The position numbers and the translations under genes were made by a program. From Collybia mongolica (Eukaryota; Basidiomycota; Agaricomycetes; Agaricales; Clitocybaceae): a stretch of DNA of 64,000 nucleotides. Location of the stretch: contig JAAXNY010000005.1 in the NCBI GenBank assembly GCA_013420905.1, positions 1,178,001 through 1,242,000 on the forward strand. Direction: 5' to 3'. Of the stretch, positions 1-10,329 are shown piece after piece; position 1 is the stretch's first letter, and every line of letters starts with the position of its first letter. A model generated the notes under the pieces. That model saw only the letters and a program-made list of their open reading frames with translations. It was not told the DNA's origin and did no database searches.

Positions 1-120
1 TAACATAAGCTTGGTACGTTCCATGACCGTGACTGTGACTGGGCTCAGGTCGAAGTTCAAGTTCAGTGGTCCAGGCCTCAGGCCTCAGTACTTGGTATGC
101 AGTTCTCAGCAATGAACCCA

Positions 121-400
121 AAATGATCTCGCGTCCGTTGCTGAGAGTTCAGACTTTAACGACTTCTCACCCCTCATCGGTCTTCATGCTAGTGGTCTCG
201 CGCCCATTGCTGGTAGATCCTAGTAGGCCAGTACTTGCTCTCATGGAGGCTTATCACCACTGGTAGTGATCCCTGTGGTTGCTGTCAAGGTTCTTAAGCT
301 AGTGGTATCGCGCCCGCCGCTGGGAGATCCCATCAAGCCAGTGCCCACTCTCACAGCTCATTCCCACTGGTGGTGGTCTCGCGCTTGCCGCTAGAATATC
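121..400. repeat. Imperfect tandem repeat around a CTCGCGCC motif
   Basis: Four related segments start near 125, 193, 303 and 374. Each reads roughly TCTCGCGCCC-N-TTGCTGG-AGA and is followed by a CCAGT or CACTGG stretch. Spacing alternates between about 70 and 110 bases, so this is a decayed tandem array rather than a perfect satellite. No gene was recognised over it. Confidence 0.5.
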
Positions 401-2969
401 CTTGACAATTCTTTTCTTATCCCAACCAATTCAGACGTATTATCCATCTCAGGGATCTGCTCATTAGTAGACAATCCTGGACTGAACTCCCACCTTCTCG
501 CTTGTTCATCTTTCCATATCAGTGATCCCGTCTGGGTGGTGCTCCCAACGCTGGTCTTTTTTGCGATGGGCATACTCAAGCCTTTTTCCTGTTCATCAAT
601 CAACCTCGCTAGCTTTGGCCATGTCCTGAAACGCATTTTTTTGCATCTCATAGCAGTAACTTCGAGCTCACCTGGTGAATACACTTTATAATTGATAGCC
701 AATGAACATGAAGAATGATTGATCGCTTAACCTCTTTTACTATGCTTCAATCCTTTGTTGATCGCAGTACTCAAGTGGTACAGTTGCGCGACTGCTCGAT
801 ATTTACTAATTATCATGTCTACTCTCTGTTTCCCCAAACTACGGGGCCATGTGCAAAGCTCTCACACCTCTACAAATTTCAACATACCTTGTTGTAGATA
901 AGAAACATTTCTATCTCCCGGCGTCATATGCTTTTGTCGAAAGGAGTGGTTTGCCTCCCACTGTGTCGGGCAAGGAATATCAGACAATATCCGGTATACA
1001 AGTAGAAAGTAATGTATGTGAACTTGAACTGAAATGCCCATATAACATTACTGACTTATCCCCTCATCAGTCCGACACTGATAGAGTTGATTTACCCCCT
1101 CTCTCGCCAATCGATGTGGATTATAGCGACTCGGGATCTTTCGGTATTCAGCACAGGAAACATACCCGTTCCCTCCATTCAACCCTATCCCCCAGTCCTA
1201 AACGGATCCATCGGTTCTCTGCATCAATAGGTGATAAAAATGAGAGCTTTTGTCACCTCGGGGACCCTACTTATAAAACTTTCTTATCCTTAGCTCAAAG
1301 CAGGAAACAAACTTGTTCTCTATCCCGTATGGTGTGTTGCCAGACGGGTTTGTTGATTACCAACACAGGCACCAATGCATATCCCCCGCCTGACCCCTTG
1401 ATGGCTCATCTCATCTCATGATCAAAACACTCCCTCTTCCCATATAATATAATATTATTTGGTCAAACAGAGCTCCCAGTCCACTTCTTTACCTGATCAT
1501 CTCGATGAGAGTGGTTAACCCAATACAATCCTAGTCCTATTGAATTGGACTCCAACATGAGTTCGCTCATCTTGTGAGGCCTTTGGCTGAGTCAAGTTCT
1601 TTGTTGCGCTTCCCGACACGACTACTACGGACTCTGTACGTTAGACTATTGCTCTGGGCGCATCCTGGCTAATCACTCATGAGCATAGTTCATACACCTC
1701 TAATGTCAATGCGAGTACTTCTTCCAAGGAAACAAAAAGCCGCGGGAATATGTTGAACGCATTGAATGGATTTACTCCAGCATGCACCTGGGAACATAAT
1801 CCATCAATTTGGTGAAGTACTTGATATCTCGGAAGGATTAATTCATCCAGTTACAAGTTAGGTTGAAGATGGAACTACACAGTCCATGGCTCAACACCGA
1901 TCCATATCAACATAGTAATGAAGCCCTCGAAAAATCTAGTAAAAACGTACGTGATCTCCTTCATCAAATTTAAAAGCCTCTCAATAACTCGTTAACCACC
2001 AGCTTCAAGGTGGTATTCGCAGCACATTAGAGAACTTGATGTCTGATTTGCGCCAAACCAGTTTACGGTAATTACACAAAGCTCACGGAATACATGAATA
2101 TACGATGAGGACACCCATTGCAATAAATCTCAGTCTCGAAATCTGCTTAAGTTGAATATACAAACATTGGCAGTAAACAACTGAAAAAAAATGTCATCAC
2201 TTCCCTCGGGTGATTGACCATTCCTCTGATCTCGCCCACCCATATAATTACAATGGCTGTTGGTTGGCGAAAGCAATGTTTCTTGAATAAATATGATAAA
2301 CTTAAAATGAGAGAAAAATATTTTATATATAAATAATATTTTCATAAATTGTCGTTCTGCCAAAAGTAGCCTCTTAACTTCAATAAGTCAACTATCCTAC
2401 ATGTTACACAATGCCACACATTTCTATTGCTAGTAGCATAGACGAAGCTGTCTACAACCCAGCCAGGTTTGCAACCAACAACCTAACACTGCCTTCAAAT
2501 AAGGTCAGCCGTCACCCATTCATTGAGCTTGATTTTCACTATATTTATATACTACGACATCAATATAGGACTGGCAGTCTGGGGAGCGTAAGTTGAATGC
2601 CCTATTCTTTAATCAATATTCATCCAGCCACGCTAGGTCCTCAGCTTCGCCAACTAAGACCCAGATCAAACGCTGGACGGTTTGATTGGGCACGCTGTCT
2701 GTATAGTTTGAGCCAAAATAGGCAACTTATCTTACTCCCTTGGGTAAGCTCAAATTATTACTTACAGTTTCACAGTCGTAAAGACGGGAAACCCAAAAGG
2801 AAAAGGAGCAGCCGCAAGATGAAATTGAGGAGAAATTCTGTAGTAGTGGGAACGACAGAAGGCAGCAACGGCTCCGGAGGTATTTTTCAGAAGAGGAAAT
2901 AAAACCTGGCCCGGTACCGCCAACTCAGCAGTCCGACCAATTTTCATTTAGATTTCTGGTAATTTATGG
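401..2969. other. No recognised gene; short open stretches only
   Basis: Nothing here could be assigned to a known family. The longest open stretch is 849-1421 (+), about 190 codons, with a Ser/Pro-rich middle; it could be an exon of a decayed gene. At 2411-2902 (+) two stretches in one frame are separated by a single TGA. A GTAAGT donor at 2590 means they could instead be exons of a small gene; the second part is basic (Lys/Arg-rich) and ends just before the inverted-repeat element at 2970. Low-complexity AT tracts are frequent. I see no RNA gene. Confidence 0.35.
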
Positions 2970-3338
2970 ACAGGTGTTTCGGAAAAGCTTGTCCCACGTG
3001 CGTTTGAGCGATTTTTTAATAAAAAAAAAAGACGAAAAATCAAAAAATTTGAACCGGTGTCATTCACGATGTATGGGACTCCAGGACCATGCTATTTCAT
3101 TGTATGATTGCTGATGTGAAGCAGTTTGTGCTCTAGCTTGTTGATGAAGGGTGGTAGATTGACAACGTTGCAGCTTTGGTGTCTCGGTAAAAAGCATTTG
3201 ACACTGGGAAGAAAATTACACTTCATATGACAGCATTATTCCACCAGATCTTGGACTTAGAGAGATGTATAATGAAGATATGGATTAGACTACAATAACG
3301 AGAGTACATGAGTACTATTTATACTAGGTGTGAGTATT

Positions 3339-4104
3339 AGGGGAATTCAAAGTTGGAGCAACGACTGTTGCAAAAGCTCAAGTAGTTCACATGATTCAAA
3401 AAATCTGCAACGGTCGTTTCAAAAACAAAGCTGTTGCGGTTCTGCCGTTGTTCTGTGAAGTGGAGTCTGAAAGTTCATGGACTTTGCCGTGAACGCGCGT
3501 CGCGACTCTTGTCTCTCGCATGTAGCACCATCTCTACATTGTCTCTACAACCCTCTAATATTTATTGCTTGGCTTGTACTGATGCCTGAGGACGACCCAC
3601 CGTCCGGCGCTTGTTGATGTATCTGTCACTGTGAATAAGCTGAAGGACCTCAACAATGGCATCTGCCACCATGTTGTCCTCTGATTCAGAGCTTGATGTA
3701 TCCTCCATTGCCGCAAATCCAGTCGCAGAGGTAGGAGATGGCGGTTCGGAATCGGAATCCTCTGAGTCACTGTCCGAGTCGTTGATGGCCTTCCACAGAT
3801 CTGCCTCCATTTGGGCAAAGAGATTAACGATGTAAGCATCAAGGAGTGCAGTCATTTGCTGTTGTCGTTCTGTGACGCGCGGCATGTTGATGAAGCTTGA
3901 AGGACAAGGAAAGCCAAACCCTATCCTTATCTCTTGATCACACAGCCCAATGAGTTCAGACTCTGCCATGGTTACTGTGGTTTTGAAGCGGAAAAATTAA
4001 TGGGGGGACTTCAAATCGATCAAAGCTGATTCGTTTTGAGATTTTAGAAATTAATCAGAATCGACCGTTTTGCAACGGTCATTGCTCCAACTTTGAATTC
4101 CCCT
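3339..4104. mobile_element. Harbinger-like non-autonomous element inside the outer one
   Basis: The inverted ends read AGGGGAATTCAAAGTTGGAG at 3339 and the reverse complement ending at 4104. They continue imperfectly through a GCAACGGTCGTT-like stretch. ATT directly flanks both sides (3336-3338 and 4105-4107), which fits the 3-bp duplication made by PIF/Harbinger elements. The 766-bp body holds one minus-strand reading frame resembling the N-terminal part of agaricomycete Harbinger transposases and no catalytic DDE region. It therefore looks like an internal-deletion derivative. Confidence 0.7.
3562..3969 (-). pseudogene. N-terminal remnant of a Harbinger-type transposase
   Basis: This is an open frame of 135 codons. 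It has the layout seen at the N-terminus of agaricomycete DDE_4/Harbinger transposases: a short lead with RVTERQQQ, a Ser/Asp/Glu-rich linker (residues about 65-100) and a RYINKRRTVGR segment where the full-length protein would continue into its helix-turn-helix and catalytic core. The frame stops there and no DDE motif follows. The family link rests on this pattern and on the surrounding inverted repeats; it is an inference, not a domain hit. Confidence 0.5.
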
Positions 4105-4229
4105 ATTGTGTAAGTAATTCCTACTGGAGGGTACAACAATGGTCCTAGGATATGGTCAATGCTAAGAGAAAGAGTATAAGAGGTGATTATAACCAAAGGG
4201 AACAAGCATGACTGGTACATGCAAATGTA

Positions 4230-4814
4230 TCAGCGCCAGCGGCACAAGTATGGGTCAACAAGATTGAGGAGAGTGCTATAGCATCTTGCCATGGATGGAA
4301 TCCAGCAATGGTCCACAATGAGCGGATGGTGGAAGGGTTGCTCATCACCTGAGCTATCTGAGTCTGGGGGGTTTGTCAGATGTGTGCTTGGTTGCTGTCC
4401 TCGCACCTTGTTGTGAATGTGTTTGAAGATGTATGTGAGCGATTCTTTATTTGACAACTCTTAATACTGCTCTTGCCGTTTTGTTCCCTTAGCAGGTGTG
4501 CAAATCTTGAATTTGGCTCAAGTAGGTGCAGTGTGTCGAGCTTCTTCTGCAGACTTCTCAGTTATATACAACTTTGCCAAGAATCATACACACTTACCCT
4601 TAGAAATTGGACCTGTGTTGCTTTCTTCCTCTACCTCTTGCTCCTCTATGGTTGACCTGACCCCAGGGTTGGCGCCTTTGTTGCTGAGTTGTTTGATATT
4701 GCTCGAGTGGGTCTTTGCCTGCAAAACTGGCAGATCATTAAATTCTCCATCTCTTTCGGCTGGATCTTTGGATGATGGGAAGCCCAACTCATTATCCAAC
4801 TCATAGTCAGACAT
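4230..4814 (-). pseudogene. Decayed coding remnant within the 2970-4947 element
   Basis: Two minus-strand open pieces (4814-4584 and 4457-4230) are separated by a stretch that starts with a good donor (AAG|GTAAGT at about 4599). The first piece begins MSDYELDNELGF and is acidic; the second carries a DSDSSGDEQP-type acidic linker. Together they look like the first exons of a transposon protein whose remainder is gone. No family could be named. The start at 4814 is the first Met after the right inverted repeat. Confidence 0.35.
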
Positions 4815-5020
4815 CTAGAGTGTTTTATGAGTGTAGAGAAGCGTAGGGCCTGTGTTGAAGAAGCATAGGTGGTTTTCTATTTTTTCTATTTATTTTATTT
4901 AAAAATCGCTCAAACACACGTGGGACAAGCTTTTCCGAAACACCTGTAACCTCATTCCACCTCCAACTTCAGCAAAAAAAACGCCCCTCACACCACCCAC
5001 TGGCACATTTCCCATTGACA

Positions 5021-6072
5021 ATGGCCTTCTCAGAGGTAAGGTAAAATAAAATCCCAAAAACATTCTTGTCATTCACATTAATTCTTCATTGCTTTACGTA
5101 TGATAGTCTTTACTCTCCAAGGGGCACACATTCCTTGGCCCAAATTTCATGGTCTCAGATACAGCCAATGCAATTTTCCAAGATTTATGCAAGAAAGTGG
5201 ATAAGCGTTGCCCAGACCTTCATGACATGTACATATATAACGGTCAATTTAGTTCTGGTTTTGCGAACCAATGGACATGTTAGCTCACTTCTCGACGTGT
5301 CAGATTATTTTTCCTATGTTACACTCAACTTGATAGACTCAACCCTCTCGTCTATCCACGGAAAAGTGATCAAAAAGAAATGGGACACTGCTTTTAGCCT
5401 TCTTGAGGCTCTGACGCTTTTTATATCTGCGTCTGACCAATGGACCGGTGCATCCTGCCTTGTCTCCTCACTCATGCCTTGGTAACATTGGTACTCTCAG
5501 ACTGCGATGATGGGGACTGTACCCAACTCACCAACAATGTGTATGGGTCATTGCTTATCACTGTCCTTTGCGCACTGAAGAAGGAGGATTGCCTCAACAC
5601 CACTAATTTTGCTGCTCTCGAGTATCTGTTGCGCAACACAGCAGAGTGGGGCGATGTCATGAAAAGTATTAATTGCCCATCCAACTACAACCGCGTCTGC
5701 TGAGCCATCAGATGGAGGCTTTTCAACGGAAAATTTGATGAAAACCAGGCCCTGGAAAAGGCGTGTTTTGAGGAATGGAAGAAAAGGCTCAGCGCCAAAG
5801 AATTGGAGGCATTCAATGCGAACGATGACGACCACGACAAAGGTGAGGATGAGGACAATGATGAAAGTGGAAAGAAACCGTGGTATCTTAAGGGTGAACA
5901 TGAGGATGAGGATGCTAAAAATAGAGACCTGGTCTTGTCATGTCTCTGGAAGGAATACAAGGATTATCTAAGGAAGTGTCCCACTACCCTGATGTGTGGT
6001 CCTCCTATTTGGGACCTCGAAGAATGGTCACATGAAGACAAGAAGCCCTTCCTTTTTTCCGAGATGGATTGA
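5021..6072 (+). pseudogene. Spliced gene of unknown function with one in-frame TGA
   Basis: Four exons join cleanly in one frame: 5021-5035, 5107-5278, 5337-5447 and 5501-6072. The introns are 71, 58 and 53 nt with GT-AG borders, and each phase matches the next exon. The product would be about 290 residues: a Cys-containing central part (DCDDGDCTQ) and an acidic C-terminal half (DDDHDKGEDEDND) ending PFLFSEMD. One TGA at 5701-5703 breaks exon 4, and the frame continues normally on both sides, so CGA to TGA is a likely cause. I recognise no domain. It lies between two transposons, so it may be a captured or element-borne gene, or a host gene stranded in the repeats. It could still be functional if the TGA is strain-specific or a sequence error. 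Confidence 0.55.
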
Positions 6073-6948
6073 TTTTGGAATGAACTTGAATTTTAATAGT
6101 CTGTGTTGTTCCACACTACTTATATGCTATTGTGGTCCCTGTATACCTCTTCCTCTGTATTAGTTTTACTTTACTATTGTTCTTGTAGTATATTTATATG
6201 CTCCTGCTACTAGTGTCCCCACAATATCATCGACTTGTTAATGTGCAAACCTTGCATGGTGGTCTGGAATGAAGGTGCTAAAGCCTGCATTCCATGTATC
6301 AATTCCCAGGACAAAAGTATCAACTAAATATGGAATATGGTAGTGGCATCTTAACTCTAAAGGTATGTGCTCATAAAATGCTGCTTGGCAATGTTATCGC
6401 TGTTAGGGTGAGTGTATTACAAAATCATTGATCACATGCCATACTCCGGGTATATCATGGACCATGATATTCCGCAGTCCGGGCCAGGACCTGGCTGGCC
6501 TTACATATTGGCAGGTGGTGAAATTGCTTCCAAATGGTAGGGGTAAATGGTGGGGGAATAGAGAATGCAAGATCAAACCTCGAAAATTAATAACTCTTGT
6601 TGAAATATAGTAATCAATGATTTTTGATCAAATTCCTGATGTCCAGCAGCTTTGGAGCAGAAACTGATATTACTTCCTGATGATCCAGATGTCCAAGGAC
6701 TGAAAACACTAGGATAATTCATTGGGAGATAGTTGTAATTACTTGATAGATGTCAATTATGGTATGTATCAGCAGTAGATATCTTTCCAGACTATTAAAC
6801 AAATTTTTTTTTACCACTGGACCTGGGTTGACTTGGGGCTGGCCCTCAGGGCCCGGACCAGACTGTGGACAGTCTAATCATGGTTAGAATCAATAGGTAA
6901 TTTGCTCATTTTATTGCCATTCATGTTAATATCCATGAGCATCAGTGG
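6073..6948. other. No gene seen; AT-rich, probably old repeat
   Basis: There are no supported open frames. Two GC-rich stretches with overlapping GGCC/CCGG words (about 6470-6510 and 6830-6870) are partly self-complementary and may be remnants of an inverted-repeat element. The Harbinger-like shell begins at 6949. Confidence 0.4.
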
Positions 6949-7076
6949 GTGACTTCCTGTAAGGTCTACAGACAATCTACAGTGCCATAGATTTCTAAAT
7001 TTCCATCAGCCAAGATGCCATGTCCAAATTAGGATGAATTTAATTGCTGTTGATGCAAACAAATGTCTTCAGATTT
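6949..7076 (+). repeat. Left inverted end of the Harbinger-like shell (outer part)
   Basis: This matches the reverse complement of 31317-30470 once the hAT element there is skipped; for example, ATGTCCAAATTAGGATGA and CACTGTAGATTGT (inverted) occur in both. It is cut at 7076 by the KDZ insertion and resumes at 12814. Confidence 0.75.
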
Positions 7077-7363
7077 GAGGTCTTTACACTAAGCCACATA
7101 ACCCGTGCAGACTCCGTGCAGACACACGGACTCCGCACGGACTCATTTGGCAGGACACTCAGTCAGATGATAGTCCGTGTCCGCGCTGAGTCCGCGTCAA
7201 TCCATGTGATTTCATGCGGACACATGGACAAGCACGGCTGGACAGCTGGTAGAGTCCGCATGGCCAGATGCTGACTAATATTATTTCTAATCAGATTATT
7301 AATGTAATTTTTATTGACTCAAATTATGTAACTGAATGACCTAATATAACGGTGCTGAAAAAT

Positions 7364-7442
7364 TTGCACCCAACAAGATTCGAACGTGCACAGGCAGAAG
7401 CATTACATCAAATTTTTGACATTCATAACCATTAGGCCAGAC
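7364..7442 (-). other. tRNA-like segment with A-box and B-box, in KDZ element
   Basis: Read on the minus strand, the segment contains TGGCCTAATGG (a good RNA polymerase III A box) and, 54 bases on, GTTCGAATC (a good B box). The ends do not pair as an acceptor stem and no convincing anticodon arm forms, so this is not a tRNA gene. A diverged version lies at the matching place in the second element (about 24160-24235). It may be a tRNA-derived insertion fixed in the family, or a pol III promoter. Confidence 0.4.
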
Positions 7443-7641
7443 TGGCATTCATAGCTGAAAGATACACGGCCTCAAGTCTATGCATTTCAGTCACATGATT
7501 ACGGGCATGTGCCGCAGTCACATTACCGTTGCCACGTCTTCGTTGATTATCTTCAACCACATCAACAACCGCCAATGCACCAACCACCAACGCACCCAAC
7601 ATTGCCCAACGCCGACCAACAAACCAACGCCCGACGCCAGT

Positions 7642-9443
7642 ATGCCAGCAATGACACGCTCTATGGGATCCACCACACACAGCGGCTTACGCCGCTCGTC
7701 GCCTCCTCCATCAAAATCTCGCAAGCATGCATTATCGAGCACCAACGAAACCGCTGCTGTGGCCAAGAAGACCAAAACAAAAGCAAAATCCCCTCAAGCA
7801 CCCGAAGCACCCGGAGACGCACAAACGGCAAACAACGAGGCCGAGGGAAGTGGGGGAAATGGTGGAAAAGGACGTGGAACGAGGGGACGGCGCGGAAAGG
7901 GCGCCCTGAGGGGCGGAGGGAGGTTAGAGAATCTCGTTTCCTTACACGCTCACCACACAGACTGTCCCCCCCTCCAGGAAAACATCAGGAACCCGAAACG
8001 AGGAGGACAGGGCCGCCAATGCCCAAGGTGCCCCAGTGCACCTAACTGCGTGCGTTCGATTTTTATTATAATTGCATCCCCCCGTTACTAATTCTCCATC
8101 CCAGGACCGAACGTGCGCTTGATGCAGGAACCGCCAGCATCGCACCCCCACCTCATGTGTGATTGGCCACCACACCCATGCTGCCAGTACAGGGCGAAGT
8201 CACCCGAATGACAACCGGGCATCTGCGACGCTCGGATATCAAGACAATACCTGAGGAAGGCAACAACGACAAAGATAGCAGTGGCAACAGCAATGACAAG
8301 GCCAGTGGCAACGACAGCAACAGCAGTGGCAGCAACAACGATGGAGAAGCGGATGACTACAACGAAAACGAGGACAATGAGGACAACGACAAAAATGACG
8401 ACGAAGGTGCGGACAAAGGCACGGACAAAGGTGAACCGCGCAACGACGGAGCACATGACAGTGATGACGAGGAGAAGGCCAGCAGTGAGCAAGTGCCACC
8501 CCACACCACCACGGCCAGTAACAACGACGGCAAGGCCTCCACCCCAATCCCTGACACTATTCAAGAAGCCACCCAGGACAATGCAGAAGGCTGGGGTGAT
8601 GAGAAGGGTGAGGATGAAGGTACTGATGGTAGGCTATACCTACTCATTCCATACTATACATCTTTTACATCTACTTTACTAGCTATGGGACCCAACACAG
8701 ATACAGGTAAACTTTGTATTTAGAAATTGAAAATAAAAATAATCATTGACTTTTATCAATATAAATAGGGGGAGATATCCATATGTCTAGCCCTCCAATT
8801 AGTCCACCCAAATTTTATGGTGCTTCTCACACAACTGGGGGGATTATTAGGGGGAGGGCACAAGGGAATGCCTTGAACCATGCAGACCTGCAGGAGCTTG
8901 GCTCTATGGACAATTTCCCAGTTATATCTCAACAAGGCCATGTTCAGGTCTATACCAACAGAGAAAGACAAGGTTTACCAACCTTATTTAAACATGATGT
9001 AACCTCAACTCTTGGACCAGTTCTAGAGACCTTATCCGATCTTCTATCACCAGTTTGTAGTAAGTATATTCAATTTTAATAACCTAATTTCTTTTTGACC
9101 ATATAGTAACAGAACAAAACCAATGCATTTTTGTATTTGAAGAGACTGGCTGGGCTATAAAGGGAAGGTATGAAACAGCACTCAGAAAAAATGATGAAGC
9201 TGTCTGGGTGGCCAAAAATGGAAAACAAACTCTTGACTTTTATATTGTAAGTTTTTTATGCACTTGTTATATCATTTCCTAACTAACTAAACTTTATTTC
9301 TAATTACTCCATTCAGGAGTCTGATAATCCATCTACAAGTTGCCACTCGTCTACTCCATACTCTATTGCTTCTGATCCTCCAGGTTCTAGAACTGTTACA
9401 CATGCTCCAAGCCCTGATCCATTCTCTAGTACTGTTAACTCTG

Positions 9444-9474
<31 letters not shown>

Positions 9475-10045
9475 TTCTGGTTTTGCTTCTGGCTCTGACT
9501 CAGTAGATCCACTCAAGGCAGCTATCTTAACTAAGCTAGGGGTGTCTGCACATCTTGCTAGTCGTCAGGACTGGGGTCTTCGTAGTTCTTTTGCTAAGTG
9601 GAAAGGCTATCTAGATGCCTGCTCCACTTACAAGGAGTTTGTGGAGACTAAGAAATGGACTGGGCCAGTACTGACTGGAAGAGCTCTAATTGAGCTTTTT
9701 GTCTCTAAGTCCCACTTTCATGACCATTTTACTATGTTTGGGGATGTCATTCAATTCCCTGAAATGGTTGAGTGGCTGGAAAAGTCTGGAAGTGATTCAG
9801 TATTCAACAAAGAGGTCTGGGGCTATCACAAGGTGAACTACAACTTTAAAGATCTGGCTAAATGGTTGGACCTGGAAAAGAAGAGGCATTTGGAGGAGGA
9901 GAATTCTAAAAAGAAGTCTGAGAAGAAGAAGAAAGGCAAGGAGCAAGAGAAAGGGGAGGGGAGTTCTAAGAAAGGAGGAAAGGATTCAAAGGATAAGGGC
10001 TCAGGTGGAAAAAAGGGGGGAAAGAAATCTAAGCAAGTCAAGTAA
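7642..10045 (+). CDS. KDZ-element accessory gene (ORF1), function unknown
   Basis: Seven exons join in frame: 7642-7922, 7978-8049, 8105-8628, 8683-8706, 8769-9059, 9107-9246 and 9317-10045. All borders are GT-AG and the sum is exactly 687 codons. The N-terminal third is low complexity and basic (GRGTRGRRGKG), the next part is very Asp/Asn-rich, then come a folded-looking stretch (residues about 300-430), a Ser-Gly repeat near 9428-9480, a conserved-looking C-terminal region with SSFAKWKGYLDACSTYKEF and a Lys/Glu tail likely to bind nucleic acid. One in-frame TGA at 8160-8162 interrupts exon 3 and is probably a CGA change. No known domain was recognised. It is not a TET/JBP dioxygenase, the type of gene sometimes carried by KDZ elements. 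Its position and orientation suggest a mobilisation helper for the downstream gene; that is inference. Confidence 0.65.
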
Positions 10046-10130
10046 ATAAATGTGTATTAGAGTATTATTCTGACTATTCTGTTTTCTTGTTGGTTCTTTT
10101 TACAGTCTACAGCTGCTATCTGGAGTGTTC

Positions 10131-10240
10131 TTAAGAATGTTCTTATTTTTCTGGGACTTGGATCTGATTATCTGGCATTTCTCTGGAGTGTTCTTATTTT
10201 TTTGGAACTTGGCTCTTATTATCTGGAATCTTCCAATCTT
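10131..10240 (+). repeat. Short tandem duplication ahead of the CxC5/CxC6 gene
   Basis: Two adjacent units of about 50 bp both contain TGTTCTTATTTTT, a TGG-ACTTGG core and ATTATCTGG. They sit between the two genes of the KDZ element, in the promoter or 5' exon region of the second gene. Confidence 0.5.
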
Positions 10241-10329
10241 ACTCTGGCTAATTATGGGACTGGGTTGTTTGCCATTGGCATCAGCTACATCTGAAAAAAA
10301 AAGTTCCATTTCCAGATGTCTCTTTTAAA

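Larger units (their letters stand above)
2970..4947. mobile_element. DNA transposon with 48-bp terminal inverted repeats, nested
   Basis: The ends at 2970-3017 and 4900-4947 are inverted copies beginning ACAGGTGTTTCGGAAAAGC and match almost base for base; one visible difference is a G/A at a CpG. The 1978-bp body contains a second inverted-repeat element (3339-4104) and minus-strand coding scraps. No convincing target-site duplication flanks the ends (left flank ATTTATGG, right flank AACCTCAT), so the superfamily is not assigned. No intact transposase remains, so it is non-autonomous or decayed. The right end lies only 74 bp upstream of the start codon of the gene at 5021. Confidence 0.8.

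Noticed and set aside
7364..7442. A functional tRNA gene
   Set aside because: Acceptor and anticodon stems do not pair; only the internal promoter boxes are good.
8088..8564. Minus-strand 158-codon hydrophobic frame
   Set aside because: It is the shadow of the Asp/Asn-rich exon of ORF1; Val/Ala runs are the complement of GAC/AAC codons.
7642..10045. TET/JBP dioxygenase cargo, known from some KDZ elements
   Set aside because: No HxD or other iron/2-oxoglutarate motif in the spliced product.
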